Of a stretch of 64,000 nt of DNA, positions 49,777-59,610 are shown one piece after another. A program made the translations under genes and the position numbers. How positions within the stretch are numbered: position 1 is the first letter of the stretch; every line of letters starts with the position of its first letter. The notes beneath the pieces were generated by a model. It ran no database searches and was not told where the DNA came from. It worked only from the letters and a program-made list of their open reading frames with translations. Source of the DNA: Streptomyces nymphaeiformis (lineage in GTDB: Bacteria; Actinomycetota; Actinomycetes; Streptomycetales; Streptomycetaceae); assembly GCF_014203895.1 (NCBI RefSeq), contig NZ_JACHJY010000001.1:1054001-1118000 (forward strand), in the 5' to 3' direction.

Positions 49777-50202
49777 ATGCGAATCCCCCCTCGAATCACC
49801 CTCGCCGGCGGTGTCGCCGCCGCCCTCCTCTCCTCCCTCCTCCTCGGCGCCCCGGCCACCGCCGCACCGGCCCCCGCGCCCGTCGCCTCCGTGTCCTCGA
49901 TCGCGGCGGTCTCGTCCGTCGGGGACATCTGCTACTCGGACCTGCCCACCCAGGCGTACGACACCCTGCGTCTGATCGACGCCGGCGGCCCCTTCCCGTA
50001 CAGCCAGGACGGGGTCGTCTTCCAGAACCGGGAAGGCGTCCTGCCGGCCCACACCTACGGCTACTACCACGAGTACACGGTGAAGACCCCGGGCGTCTCC
50101 ACCCGCGGCGCCCGCCGGATCGTGACCGGGAAGGCGCTCGACGAGGACTACTACACCTCCGACCACTACGCCACGTTCGACCTGATCGACTACGCCTGCT
50201 GA
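49777..50202 (+). CDS. Secreted guanyl-specific ribonuclease, RNase Sa type
   Basis: The 141-residue precursor has a signal peptide (about residues 1-30, TLAGGVAAALLSSLLLG then AAPAPA) and a mature domain very close to Streptomyces RNase Sa (family N1/T1). Catalytic equivalents are Glu99 in YYHEYTV, Arg110, Arg114 in RGARRIV and His130 in DHYATF. Guanine recognition uses Glu86 in FQNREG. Cys52 and Cys141 keep the 89-residue disulfide spacing. Such enzymes cut RNA after guanosine outside the cell. No barstar-like inhibitor gene is seen beside it. Confidence 0.93.
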   Translation: MRIPPRITLAGGVAAALLSSLLLGAPATAAPAPAPVASVSSIAAVSSVGDICYSDLPTQAYDTLRLIDAGGPFPYSQDGVVFQNREGVLPAHTYGYYHEYTVKTPGVSTRGARRIVTGKALDEDYYTSDHYATFDLIDYAC

Positions 50203-50213
50203 CGTTCCGTCGG

Positions 50214-51680
50214 TCAGCGGCGCGGGGTCGTCCACTCCAGGCGGGTCCTGACCCGCGGGTCGCGGACGTGTTCCAGGGCGGCGAGCGCCGTCTCGCGCGG
50301 CGCGCCGTCCGCCTCCCCGTCCGCGAGGATCGCCGCGAGCGCGTCGACGGCGCGGGGATCCTGGCGGATCGCCAGACCCCGCGCCGCCTCCGCCGCCGTC
50401 TCCGGGTCGGCGTCGCCGAGCCGCTCCGCGAGCCCCTCCCGTACGAGCGGGGTGTCGTCGGGCAGCTCGGCGAGCGCCAGCGTCGCCCAGTCCCGCACCC
50501 GGGCGTCGCCGTCCCGGCTCAGCGCGAGCAGCACCCCGAGCGCCTCGACGTGCCCGGGCGGCACGATCCCGGCGAGCGCGGCCGCGACCGCACGCCGCAC
50601 CACCGGGTCGGGATGCCCGGCCGCCGCGAGCAGTTCCGGCACGGCGGCCGCGTCCGCGCACTCCCCGAGCGCCAGGACCGCCGAGAGCAGCGGCTCCCGC
50701 GCCGGGGGCACCGCCTCCGCCGCGAGCCGCCGCAGGACCGGGACCGCGCTCGGCCCGAAGCCAGGCAGCGCGCCGAGGACCCGCGCGCCGAGCGCCCGGC
50801 GCAGCGGATCGCGGTAGGCGCACCAGCCGGCCGCCGCCACGAAGGTCTCCTCGTCGGCCCGGCCCGCCAGTTCGGCCACCGTCGTCGTCCAGTCGTCGAG
50901 CTCGGGGTCGCCGCAGTGCAGCGCCCGCGCCGCGAGCTCCTCGTGCGGGGTGCGCAGGCCGAGCGAGGCCTCCAGGAGCGTGGCGATCGCCGCGTGGCCG
51001 GTCCCCCGGTCGTCACCGCGCCCGGGGGCGCCGTTCTCCCGCAGCAGTTCGACGCACACCGTGATCCCGCCGTCCTCCCGGATCCGCCGGACGGCCGCCT
51101 CGTACGTCTGCCCGCCCTCGTTCCCGGCGACGAGCCCGCGCCGCAGCTCGGCCGCGATGTCCACGCCGATCCACCGCCGGGCCTCCCGCAGGGCGGCCTC
51201 CCGGGCCCGCGCCCCGTGGTCGAGGAGCGCCCGCACGCAGCCGCTGGAGCCGCGCCGGGCGGCGGCGACGAGCGGGAGGACGCCGTCGGGCCCCGGCCGC
51301 TCCGGGTCGGCGCCGTGCTCCAGGAGGACCCGGGCCGTGTCGGCGTAGCCGAGGCGGAGGGCCCAGGCGAGGGCGGTGAAGCCGTACGACTCCTCCTGGT
51401 CGGCCGCGGCGCCCGCCGCGAGCAGTGCCCGCACCACCTCGGCGTGCCCGGCGCAGGCCGCCCCGCACAGCGGCAGGTCGCCGTCGTCCTCGCCGCTGAG
51501 CCGGCCCGGGTCGGCCCCGGCGGCGAGCAGCACCCGCACGATGCCGGCCTCGCCGTCGACGGCCGCCCGGTACAGGGCGGTCTCCCCGTCCTCCCGGCCC
51601 TCCGGGTCGGCCCCGTCCCGCAGGGCGCGTACGGCCCCGTCCTCGTCCCCGTGCCGGATCGCGTCGAACAACGTGCTCAT
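50214..51680 (-). CDS. Ankyrin- and HEAT-repeat protein
   Basis: The 488-residue protein has about four ankyrin repeats in the first ~170 residues (GETALYRAAVDGEAGIVRVLLAAGADP, GFTALAWALRLGYADTARVLLEHGADP) and HEAT-like repeats in the second half (AVPELLAAAGHPDPVVRRAVAAALAGI, DARVRDWATLALAELPDD). It is a pure scaffold with no catalytic motif. ATG 51680 is chosen over an upstream in-frame start. It lies 63 bases after the NACHT gene on the same strand, so they may be cotranscribed. Role likely protein binding. Confidence 0.82.
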   Translation of the reverse strand: MSTLFDAIRHGDEDGAVRALRDGADPEGREDGETALYRAAVDGEAGIVRVLLAAGADPGRLSGEDDGDLPLCGAACAGHAEVVRALLAAGAAADQEESYGFTALAWALRLGYADTARVLLEHGADPERPGPDGVLPLVAAARRGSSGCVRALLDHGARAREAALREARRWIGVDIAAELRRGLVAGNEGGQTYEAAVRRIREDGGITVCVELLRENGAPGRGDDRGTGHAAIATLLEASLGLRTPHEELAARALHCGDPELDDWTTTVAELAGRADEETFVAAAGWCAYRDPLRRALGARVLGALPGFGPSAVPVLRRLAAEAVPPAREPLLSAVLALGECADAAAVPELLAAAGHPDPVVRRAVAAALAGIVPPGHVEALGVLLALSRDGDARVRDWATLALAELPDDTPLVREGLAERLGDADPETAAEAARGLAIRQDPRAVDALAAILADGEADGAPRETALAALEHVRDPRVRTRLEWTTPRR

Positions 51681-51743
51681 GCCCCGACCCTGACCCTCCG
51701 TCGGGCCCTGGCGCAAATCGATTGCGGACGGCGGCCGGATGGG

Positions 51744-54700
51744 TCAGGGGGCGGCCGCGCGCCTCCGGGCCTTGAGCAGCCGCCCGAATCCGGTGAGCAG
51801 CCGGTGCCGGAACACGGCACGGGCCGTGCGCTCGGGAGCCTCCTGGAGCAGACGGACGTGTCGCAGCTGCTCCCGGACCGGCGCTTCCGGTTCCGCCGCG
51901 AGCGCGCGCGTCAGCTCCTCGTCGCGTCCGCCGGAGGCGAGCGCCTTGAGTCGCAGCAGGCGTTCGTCCTGTCCGCCACCCGGGGCGTCCGTGCCGAACA
52001 GGGCCTCCCACCCGGGATGGTCCGGCCACCACTGGGCCATCCAGTTCAGCGCGTGGAGCCGCACGTCGGCGTCCGGGTCGCCGGCCGCGCACGTGTACAG
52101 GACGTCACGGACGGCGGGGCGGTGCGAGCAGTCGCGGGCGAGCGACCGGACGAGGGAGAGCCGGACGGCGGGTACGGGATCGTGCTGGGCGAGGTCCAGC
52201 AGAAGGGCGGCCACCGCAGGATCGTCGTTCTGTGTCTCGGCGAGGACGTGCGCCGCCTCGACCCGCAGTTCGTCGTCGGGGAGCTCCCGGGCGCAGGCGA
52301 CGAGGAAGTCGCGCGTGTCCTCCCCGGGTGCGAGGCCGATGATCGCCAGGGCGGCGCTCCGGATCCTGAACGAGCTCAGGGGCCGGTACTCCCGGACGTC
52401 CCGGTTCAGGGCCTTCGACAGGCTCCGGAGCGTGTCTTCCGTGAGGCGGTGGACGTCGCGCATCAGCATGCGGAGATCGTCCGGGTGGTTCCGCAGCCAG
52501 AGGGCCAGCTCCTTCTCGACGGAGGCCGGCCGGAACGGCTCGCCCAGCTCGACCAGCGGGCGGTACCTGCCGGACCGCCAGGCCGTCAGTGCCCATTCGG
52601 CCTCGCTCTCGGGGCCTTCCTCCTCAAGGCGGCCTTCGAGCCGAGCGAGCGCGCGCTGTCGCGCGAACAGCGGGATGCGCGCGTCCTCGTGCTTCTCCCC
52701 GCCGTCGCCGTCAGGCCAGGTGAGGCGGTCCACCAGGCTCTCGGCATGGGCGCGCACCGCGTCGAACCGGTCGTGGACCGCACGCTGCTCGAAGAAGCGG
52801 CGAGTGCGGTCGTCGGGGTACCCGGCCAGCAGGTGGTCCAGTGCCTGCTTGCGCGGACCGGGCGCGGGATCCCGTACCGCCCGGTCCTGGAGGAACGCGT
52901 GTAGCTCCTCGGCCCGTTCGGTGTCGGCCGTCGCGGAGACCAGGGCACGCAGCGCCGTGCCCCGCACCTGGACGTCCTCGTCGTGGACGGCGCAGGTCCT
53001 GACCGTCTCCAGGGCGACGGGGCTGCCGGACCACCGCGCAGCCAGTTCGGCGACGGCGGCGGCGCGGCCGCCCGGCGACCAGGTGAAGCGCGCGTACGCG
53101 ATGACGGCCGTCTCGTCCCGGTGCAGGGCGCAGGCGAGCCGGGCCGCGGTGGGGCCGGGCAGGAACTGACCCCAGACGTGGAACCAGGCCAGGAAGCGGC
53201 CGCGCCCCGTCCAGTGCTCGCTGAAGGAGGCCAGCGCGGGAGCGGCTGCCTCGACCGGCAGGTACGACGGGCCGAAGGTGAGGTACTCCCCGCGTCTGAG
53301 GCTCTCCAGGCCGAGGACGCGGGTGATCCCGTCGACCACCGTGGTGCTCTGCGGGGCGAGCACGCCGATCTTCTTGACCTCGGCGAGCGCGCGGAGCGCC
53401 AGGGACAGCCTTTCGCCCAGGTCGCCGGAGGCCGCCGCGTCGACGAGCCCGTCCACCAGCGTCCCGGTGTCGCGCTCGCGAAGCTGTCCGGCGAGCAGCA
53501 GGATCACCTCGTGCCAGGTCGTGTCCCGGGCCCGCGGCAGGAGGACCTCGTGGACGAGCGCCTCGGGGGTCCACTCGCGTTCGTGTTCGTAGCGGTGCAC
53601 GATGTCGGCCGCGGCGAGGTACTCCAGGAACGTGCGGTGGACGAAGCCCCAGGCGCCCCCGCCGTAGCGGGCGAGGATGAAGTTGCGCTCCCGCAGCTGC
53701 TGGACCATGGCGCGGGCGGCGCGGCGCGCGACGTCCGGGGGGATGTCGCAGAGCTGGAGGTACTGGCGGAAGACGTCCTCGATGTCGGCTTCGGGGATGT
53801 AGTTGCCGGAGATCCCGCCGGCCCCCTCCTGCATCCTGCGGGCCAGCAGACGGAGCATCTCCAGGCGTTCGACCTGGCCGAGGGCGTCGAGGGCGTCGGC
53901 GACCGAGCCCGACAGATGGGTGGTGAGGTGCTTGGCGTCCCGGTCCCAGCGGGCGACGAGCACCGTGACGGCGTGCTGGTACACCCCGTGCCGGTCGCGG
54001 GGGAGGGTCTGGCGGCGGCCGAGGATGGCGAGGATGGTCAGCAGGAGCGGGTTGCCGGCCAGTTCCCGTACGGACGCCGAATGGGCGACGGCGTCCTTGA
54101 AGCGGTTGAAGAGCCGGTCCGCGAGCGCGGGTTGTTCCGGGCAGGCCGTGTCGAACCACCGGCGCGCGAAGGCGTGGATCCGCGGGGTGTCGAGGTCCTG
54201 GATCATGTAGTGGGTGAAGTCCGCCCCGTCGAGCGTCTTCCGCTGGTAGCCGACGACCCGGGACGTGACGACGACCCGGCAGCGCTCGTGGCGGGCGGCG
54301 AAGCCGGCGATCCGGCGGGCCGTCTCCGCTCTGAACTCGGGGTCGAAGATCTCGTCCAGACCGTCGAAGACCAGGATGATCCGGCCTTCCCCGAGAAGCC
54401 GGGACAGCGTCGGGCGGGGGAGGGCCATCCCCTCGGTGACCCACAGGTGTTCGAGGAAGTCCTCGAACGTCGTCTGCCGCCAGGCGGGCTGCGCGTAGTG
54501 CCGCAGCTCGACGACGAGCGGCACGTGTCCCGCGAGCGGTGCCAGAGGGCCGCAAGGGTCCGGATCGGCGGTCAGGGTCATCGCGAGGTAGTGCGCGAGG
54601 GTGGACTTGCCAGCTCCGGGGTCGCCGAGGAGGACGACCCGGCGGTTCTCCTCCCGTGCGAGGACCTCCAGGACGTGTTCCGGCGGCCGCTGCCGGTAGG

Positions 54701-55337
54701 CCTCGACGAGGCTGTCGAGCAGGGCCAGGTCGAGGCCGGGCGGCAGCTCGTCCTCCGCGGCGAGCTCCTCGCCCTGGAGGAGTCGCACCATGAGCTCGCG
54801 GGAGAGCTCCACGGGCGGGGGATCGGCCCGTACCGTCGGCACGACGAAGACCTCGCGCAGCTCCACCTTCTGCTGCACGCTCTGGTCGTTGTCCGGGGTC
54901 AGCACCTCCAGGTCGAGCCGTCCGTACGACTCGCGGACCCGCCGGGCGTACGTCTTCACGGCGTGGGCGTCGGAGGGCTCGTCGCCCTGTCCGCCCCGGC
55001 TCCGGGCGGGACTCCTCGTCGTGGCGAGGACGGTGACGAGCTGCTGGTGCCGGTTCCACCACAACGGCCGTGCCACCAGCGCGGCGGGCACCGGCGCGGA
55101 GGCCGGGGCGCAGGCGACGCAGGCGTCGAGAAAGGCCGTCACGAACTCCCACTCGGGGGCCTTGACGAGCTTCCCGCTCAGCAGGCGCTGGACGCCCGAG
55201 CTGCTGAGGGCGCGGCCCTTGCGCCCGGCCGCGCGGCTACTGGCCTCCAGCTTGTCGGAACTCGGCGTGCCCGCGGCCACGTGCACCTCGTGCAGCCAGT
55301 CGGCGAACCGCCGCCGGGCCTCCGCTCCCCGCTCCAA
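51744..55337 (-). CDS. HTH-NACHT-HEAT NTPase (bacterial NLR-like)
   Basis: A 1197-residue protein. Residues ~10-75 look like an XRE-type helix-turn-helix (FADWLHEVHVAAGTPSSDKL, then SSSGVQRLLSGKLVKAPEWEFV). The NACHT NTPase has Walker A GDPGAGKST (238-246) and Walker B ILVFDGLDE (321-329), with the following VVVTSRVVGY. The rest, to the C-terminus, is a long helical solenoid with HEAT-like repeats. TTG 55337 follows GGGAGGGAG at about 6 bases; no ATG or GTG fits better. NACHT proteins of this kind include antiphage sensors, but no separate effector domain is visible. Confidence 0.82.
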   Translation of the reverse strand: MERGAEARRRFADWLHEVHVAAGTPSSDKLEASSRAAGRKGRALSSSGVQRLLSGKLVKAPEWEFVTAFLDACVACAPASAPVPAALVARPLWWNRHQQLVTVLATTRSPARSRGGQGDEPSDAHAVKTYARRVRESYGRLDLEVLTPDNDQSVQQKVELREVFVVPTVRADPPPVELSRELMVRLLQGEELAAEDELPPGLDLALLDSLVEAYRQRPPEHVLEVLAREENRRVVLLGDPGAGKSTLAHYLAMTLTADPDPCGPLAPLAGHVPLVVELRHYAQPAWRQTTFEDFLEHLWVTEGMALPRPTLSRLLGEGRIILVFDGLDEIFDPEFRAETARRIAGFAARHERCRVVVTSRVVGYQRKTLDGADFTHYMIQDLDTPRIHAFARRWFDTACPEQPALADRLFNRFKDAVAHSASVRELAGNPLLLTILAILGRRQTLPRDRHGVYQHAVTVLVARWDRDAKHLTTHLSGSVADALDALGQVERLEMLRLLARRMQEGAGGISGNYIPEADIEDVFRQYLQLCDIPPDVARRAARAMVQQLRERNFILARYGGGAWGFVHRTFLEYLAAADIVHRYEHEREWTPEALVHEVLLPRARDTTWHEVILLLAGQLRERDTGTLVDGLVDAAASGDLGERLSLALRALAEVKKIGVLAPQSTTVVDGITRVLGLESLRRGEYLTFGPSYLPVEAAAPALASFSEHWTGRGRFLAWFHVWGQFLPGPTAARLACALHRDETAVIAYARFTWSPGGRAAAVAELAARWSGSPVALETVRTCAVHDEDVQVRGTALRALVSATADTERAEELHAFLQDRAVRDPAPGPRKQALDHLLAGYPDDRTRRFFEQRAVHDRFDAVRAHAESLVDRLTWPDGDGGEKHEDARIPLFARQRALARLEGRLEEEGPESEAEWALTAWRSGRYRPLVELGEPFRPASVEKELALWLRNHPDDLRMLMRDVHRLTEDTLRSLSKALNRDVREYRPLSSFRIRSAALAIIGLAPGEDTRDFLVACARELPDDELRVEAAHVLAETQNDDPAVAALLLDLAQHDPVPAVRLSLVRSLARDCSHRPAVRDVLYTCAAGDPDADVRLHALNWMAQWWPDHPGWEALFGTDAPGGGQDERLLRLKALASGGRDEELTRALAAEPEAPVREQLRHVRLLQEAPERTARAVFRHRLLTGFGRLLKARRRAAAP

Positions 55338-55537
55338 TGACGCTCCCTCCCCGCCGGTCGCGACACCGGGGCGCCCCGGATCGCCCCGGGGTACCCCGGA
55401 TCCGGGGCCCAGGGTATGCCGTGGCCTGCGGCGATGTCCGGCGTCCGCCGATTTCGCCCGGGATCCGCCGACGGGTGGCGGGGCACCGGAGAGTACTCCC
55501 CGTTTCCGCGCGTCACCCAACCGAGAGGGAGTCCTCC

Positions 55538-55756
55538 GTGTCCACCGAAGTCCGTCCCGAGTCCACCGTGTCCCTGCTCTCCGAGGCCCTCGAACTCCTC
55601 GGCCCCGTCGGCCTCCTGGTGCTCCTCGGCGCCCTGCTGGTCTTCGTCGGGGTCGTGCTGCCGACGATCTGGTCGCGGCACGCCTACCGCCGTTCCGCGG
55701 CCCGCAGCACCATGAACACGCTGCTGAAGGTGGTGAGGCGGCTCTACCCCTTCTGA
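55538..55756 (+). CDS. Small single-helix membrane protein
   Basis: The 72-residue product (GTG 55538, after GAGAGGGA) has an acidic N-terminus, one strong membrane helix (LGPVGLLVLLGALLVFVGVVL) and a basic C-terminus (SRHAYRRSAARSTMNTLLKVVRRLYPF). It is divergent from the NACHT gene, with starts 200 bases apart. A good ribosome binding site supports it. It may be unrelated, or a membrane-acting partner of the NACHT protein. No family recognised. Confidence 0.7.
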   Translation: MSTEVRPESTVSLLSEALELLGPVGLLVLLGALLVFVGVVLPTIWSRHAYRRSAARSTMNTLLKVVRRLYPF

Positions 55757-55773
55757 TGGGGCGTCGACACCGG

Positions 55774-55805
55774 GAGGGGCGCCCCGCGACGGCAGGACGC
55801 CCCTC
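55774..55805 (+). terminator. Terminator-like hairpin between small membrane gene and metalloprotease
   Basis: Arms GAGGGGCG (55774-55781) and CGCCCCTC (55798-55805), 17 bases after the stop of the small membrane protein gene and 34 before the convergent gene's end. Confidence 0.5.
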
Positions 55806-55839
55806 AGGACCCGCACTCCAGCAGCCGGTACGCGGCCGC

Positions 55840-56724
55840 TTACGGCCCGCACTCATGCACCGAGCCGCACACCCCGCACCGGGCCCGCAGCGCGCGTCCC
55901 GCCGGGACCCGCAGGCGCTGGCCGCAGACCGGGCAGAGGAAGGAGACGCCGGTCGCCGGGGCGCCGCCCTCGAAGGCGTACGGGGCGTCCTCGGCGGCCC
56001 GGCCCCTGCGCCGCTGCAGGGAGTACCGGCGGCGCTCGGCCCAGCCCGCCCCGGCCAGCGGTGGCGCGCTCCGCTCCCGCGCGGCCTCGGCCCGGCCCCG
56101 TACCCACGCCTCGTACGCGACGGCGCTGGTGAACCACGGCGAGGGGTCCTCGGAGAAGACCTCGGCCCGCTTGGCGAGGACGTAGCCGAACTCCTCCGGG
56201 GTGAGGTAGCCGAGCTTCTGGCTCTCGACGCCGTCCCGCCGGTAGGCGTCGAGCAGCAGCCAGCCGGCGCCCAGGTAGGCGGTGGTGACGTCGGTGAGGA
56301 TCTCGTTCTCCGCGGTGGAGGGGAAGCCGAGGCCGAGCCGGTGCAGCAGGACGTGGGTGATCTCGTGGGCCAGGGCCGCGCCGATGTCCCTGCGGCGGGT
56401 CCGGAAGCGGTCGTTGAGCTCCACGAAGTACTCGGGTCCCGCCGTGAGCTCGACGGCCGCCGCGTACTCCATGGGGCGGAAGCTCACCACGATGCGCGCC
56501 TCGGGCAGCTGCAGGTGGCGGACGAGGGCGCGGGCGACCCGCTGGGCGCCGAGGTGGAGGTCCTCGTCGTCGCCGAGTTCCACGTCGGCGGCGGTGACGC
56601 TGGCGGGATATCGGTGCACTCCGTCGGGGGAGAGGCGGCGGTAGAGCGCGGTGAGCGAGGCCCGCACGGCGGCGCGGTGCGGGAAGCCGCGGATGACACG
56701 GTCGGCCCCATCACGGTTCTGCAT
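55840..56724 (-). CDS. HEXXH zinc metalloprotease-like protein with zinc ribbon
   Basis: The 294-residue protein has a zincin motif HEITH at residues 120-124 in ALAHEITHVLLHRLG, with a following acidic pair (ENEILTD, 140-145) that could give the third ligand. The C-terminus has a zinc ribbon, CPVCGQRLRVP and CGVCGSVHEC. ATG 56724 follows GGAGGGGGG at good spacing. There is no signal peptide, so it is cytoplasmic. It lies next to the NACHT locus but is divergent from the trypsin gene. The substrate is unknown. Confidence 0.8.
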   Translation of the reverse strand: MQNRDGADRVIRGFPHRAAVRASLTALYRRLSPDGVHRYPASVTAADVELGDDEDLHLGAQRVARALVRHLQLPEARIVVSFRPMEYAAAVELTAGPEYFVELNDRFRTRRRDIGAALAHEITHVLLHRLGLGFPSTAENEILTDVTTAYLGAGWLLLDAYRRDGVESQKLGYLTPEEFGYVLAKRAEVFSEDPSPWFTSAVAYEAWVRGRAEAARERSAPPLAGAGWAERRRYSLQRRRGRAAEDAPYAFEGGAPATGVSFLCPVCGQRLRVPAGRALRARCGVCGSVHECGP

Positions 56725-56786
56725 GCCGGATCCCCCCTCCCGTCCACTGTACGGTCCCTCCACCGGGTCTGGCCGAAAAGGCTTTC

Positions 56787-57685
<899 letters not shown>

Positions 57686-57699
57686 CGGCCCCGCGAACG

Positions 57700-57732
57700 G
57701 GCGCCCCGGAGCGGCCTCGGCTCCGGGGCGCC
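57700..57732 (+). terminator. Terminator after the trypsin gene
   Basis: Perfect 13-bp stem GGCGCCCCGGAGC / GCTCCGGGGCGCC with a 7-base loop, 15 bases after the stop. It may also stop the convergent GH35 gene. Confidence 0.85.
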
Positions 57733-57767
57733 TGCACGTGCTTGATCACGTTATTTATTTTGAGAAC

Positions 57768-59528
57768 TCAGAGGACGTCCAGCTCCACAGCGGACGGCCC
57801 CCCACCCTCCAGTTCGAGCACCCACACCTCGTTCGCGCCCTCCCGCAGCACCGGCCCCGGCACGAACAGCGCCTCCTGGGGGCCGGCCGACCAGTAGCGG
57901 CCCAGGCAGAAGCCGTTCACCCACACGAAGCCGCGGGTCGCGCCCGGCAGCCGCAGCCGGGCGTCCCCGGCCCCGGCCACGGCAAGGACCCCCCGGTACA
58001 GGCCCGGAGCTTCCGTGACGGGGCCGAAGGGCACCTTGGCGACCGTCTCCGTGTCGAAGGCGTCCAGGCGCAGGGCCCGGGCTCGTACTCCGTGCAGATA
58101 CTGCCGTTCGTGCCGCACGCCCCCGGTGATCCCCTTCGGCTCCGCGAGGCGCGGCCCGTAATTGACCCGGCCGAGCGACTCCACCCACAGGTCCACGAGC
58201 GCCGGACCCGCCACCGGCTCGGGAAGCGCCGCGTCCTCACCCTCGAGGACCCCCGCCGGCCGCCCGTCGACGTACACCACCGCCCGGTCCCGCAGCCCCG
58301 TCACGCCCAGCGGGTACGGCTGCCGGGGACCCGGCACCGCCACCCGGTAGCGGACCAGACCCCGGTCCACGCCCAGCTCCTCGAAGGTCGGCGGCATCGG
58401 CGTCCCGGTCTCCTCTCCGCCGAGGACCTCCAGGACCCCGTCCAGCGGCGCCCAGCCGTCGAGCACCCCGGACACCGCCGCCCCGAGCCGGGCCGGCGGC
58501 TCCGGCACCTCCGGCAGCGGCCCCTCCGCGTACTCCGCGAGCACCTCGCGGAAGGCCCGGAACTTCTCCGTCGGCCGCCCCGCCTCGTCGATCGGCGCGT
58601 CGTAGTCGTACGAGGTCACCGTCGCCCGCAGCGGACCGTCGTGCAGCTCACCGTCCCGGTTCGCGCCCGCCCAGCCGCCGAAGTTCGTCCCGCCGTGCGC
58701 CATGTACACATTGACCGAGGCCCCGCACTCCAGGATCTCCCGCAGCGCCGCCGCCGCGTCCGCCGCGTCCCGCACCGTGTGCTCCCGGCCCCAGTGGTCG
58801 AACCAGCCGCACCAGAACTCCATGCACATCAGCGGCCCCGACGGCTGGTGCCGCCGCAGCGTCGCGAAGCCCTCCCGCGCCCCCGAGCCGAAGTTCGCCG
58901 TCGCGAGGACCCCCGGCACCGAACCGCCCGTCAGCATGTGGTCCTCGGGCCCGTCCGAGGTGAACAGCGGCACGCTCACCCCGCAGTCCCGCAGCAGCCC
59001 CGCCAGCCACTCCAGATAGCCCCGGTCGCTGCCGTAACTCCCGTACTCGTTCTCCACCTGCACCAGGACCACCGGACCGCCCCGGTCGACCTGCCGCTCC
59101 ACCACCTGCGGGAGCAGCCGCCGGAACCAGGCCTCCACCGGCGCCAGGAACTCCGGGTCCAGGGTCCGCACCCGCCGCCCGAGCGGCCCGGTCAGCCAGT
59201 GCGGAAGCCCGCCGTTCTCCCACTCGGCGCAGATGTACGGACCCGGGCGCACGATCGCCCGCATCCCGGCCCGCCCCACCGCGTCCAGGAAGCGCCCGAG
59301 CGCGTCCGCGTCGGCGTACCGGCCGGGCTCCGGCTCGTGCAGGTTCCACGGGACGTACGTCTCGACGCAGTCCAGGCCCATCGCGCGCAGCATCCCGAGC
59401 CGGTGCTCCCAATGGCCCTCGTGCACCCGGAAGTAGTGCAGCGCCCCCGAAAGCAGCCGCACCGGCCGCCCGTCGAGCAGAAAGTCCTCGTCACCCACAG
59501 CGAAGTCACCCACAGCGAACGTGCTCAT
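57768..59528 (-). CDS. Glycoside hydrolase family 35 beta-galactosidase
   Basis: The 586-residue protein has the GH35 barrel in its first ~350 residues. The acid/base Glu is in VQVENEYGSYG and the nucleophile Glu in MCMEFWCGWFDHWG. RLLSGALHYFRVH and RPGPYICAEWENGGLPHWL are family signatures. C-terminal beta domains follow. No signal peptide is seen, so it acts in the cytoplasm. The N-terminus has a five-residue duplication FAVGDFAVGD. It is divergent from an AraC-type regulator, its likely controller. Confidence 0.92.
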   Translation of the reverse strand: MSTFAVGDFAVGDEDFLLDGRPVRLLSGALHYFRVHEGHWEHRLGMLRAMGLDCVETYVPWNLHEPEPGRYADADALGRFLDAVGRAGMRAIVRPGPYICAEWENGGLPHWLTGPLGRRVRTLDPEFLAPVEAWFRRLLPQVVERQVDRGGPVVLVQVENEYGSYGSDRGYLEWLAGLLRDCGVSVPLFTSDGPEDHMLTGGSVPGVLATANFGSGAREGFATLRRHQPSGPLMCMEFWCGWFDHWGREHTVRDAADAAAALREILECGASVNVYMAHGGTNFGGWAGANRDGELHDGPLRATVTSYDYDAPIDEAGRPTEKFRAFREVLAEYAEGPLPEVPEPPARLGAAVSGVLDGWAPLDGVLEVLGGEETGTPMPPTFEELGVDRGLVRYRVAVPGPRQPYPLGVTGLRDRAVVYVDGRPAGVLEGEDAALPEPVAGPALVDLWVESLGRVNYGPRLAEPKGITGGVRHERQYLHGVRARALRLDAFDTETVAKVPFGPVTEAPGLYRGVLAVAGAGDARLRLPGATRGFVWVNGFCLGRYWSAGPQEALFVPGPVLREGANEVWVLELEGGGPSAVELDVL

Positions 59529-59559
59529 GGCCTCACCCTCACCCTCTGGCGGCGAGCCG

Positions 59560-59569
59560 GTCCATGGAC
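59560..59569. promoter_or_regulatory. Palindrome in the GH35-AraC divergent promoter
   Basis: GTCCATGGAC is a perfect 10-bp palindrome in the 82-base gap between the divergent GH35 and AraC genes. It is a candidate operator only. Confidence 0.3.
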
Positions 59570-59610
59570 AAAGATCGTCGCAGTTTGGACGTTAGGGAAA
59601 GGCCCGCGGC

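Noticed and set aside
55338..55856. Longer NACHT protein starting at 55856
   Set aside because: The extra 173 residues are low-complexity, run across the divergent small gene and promoter, and have no good start site, unlike TTG 55337.
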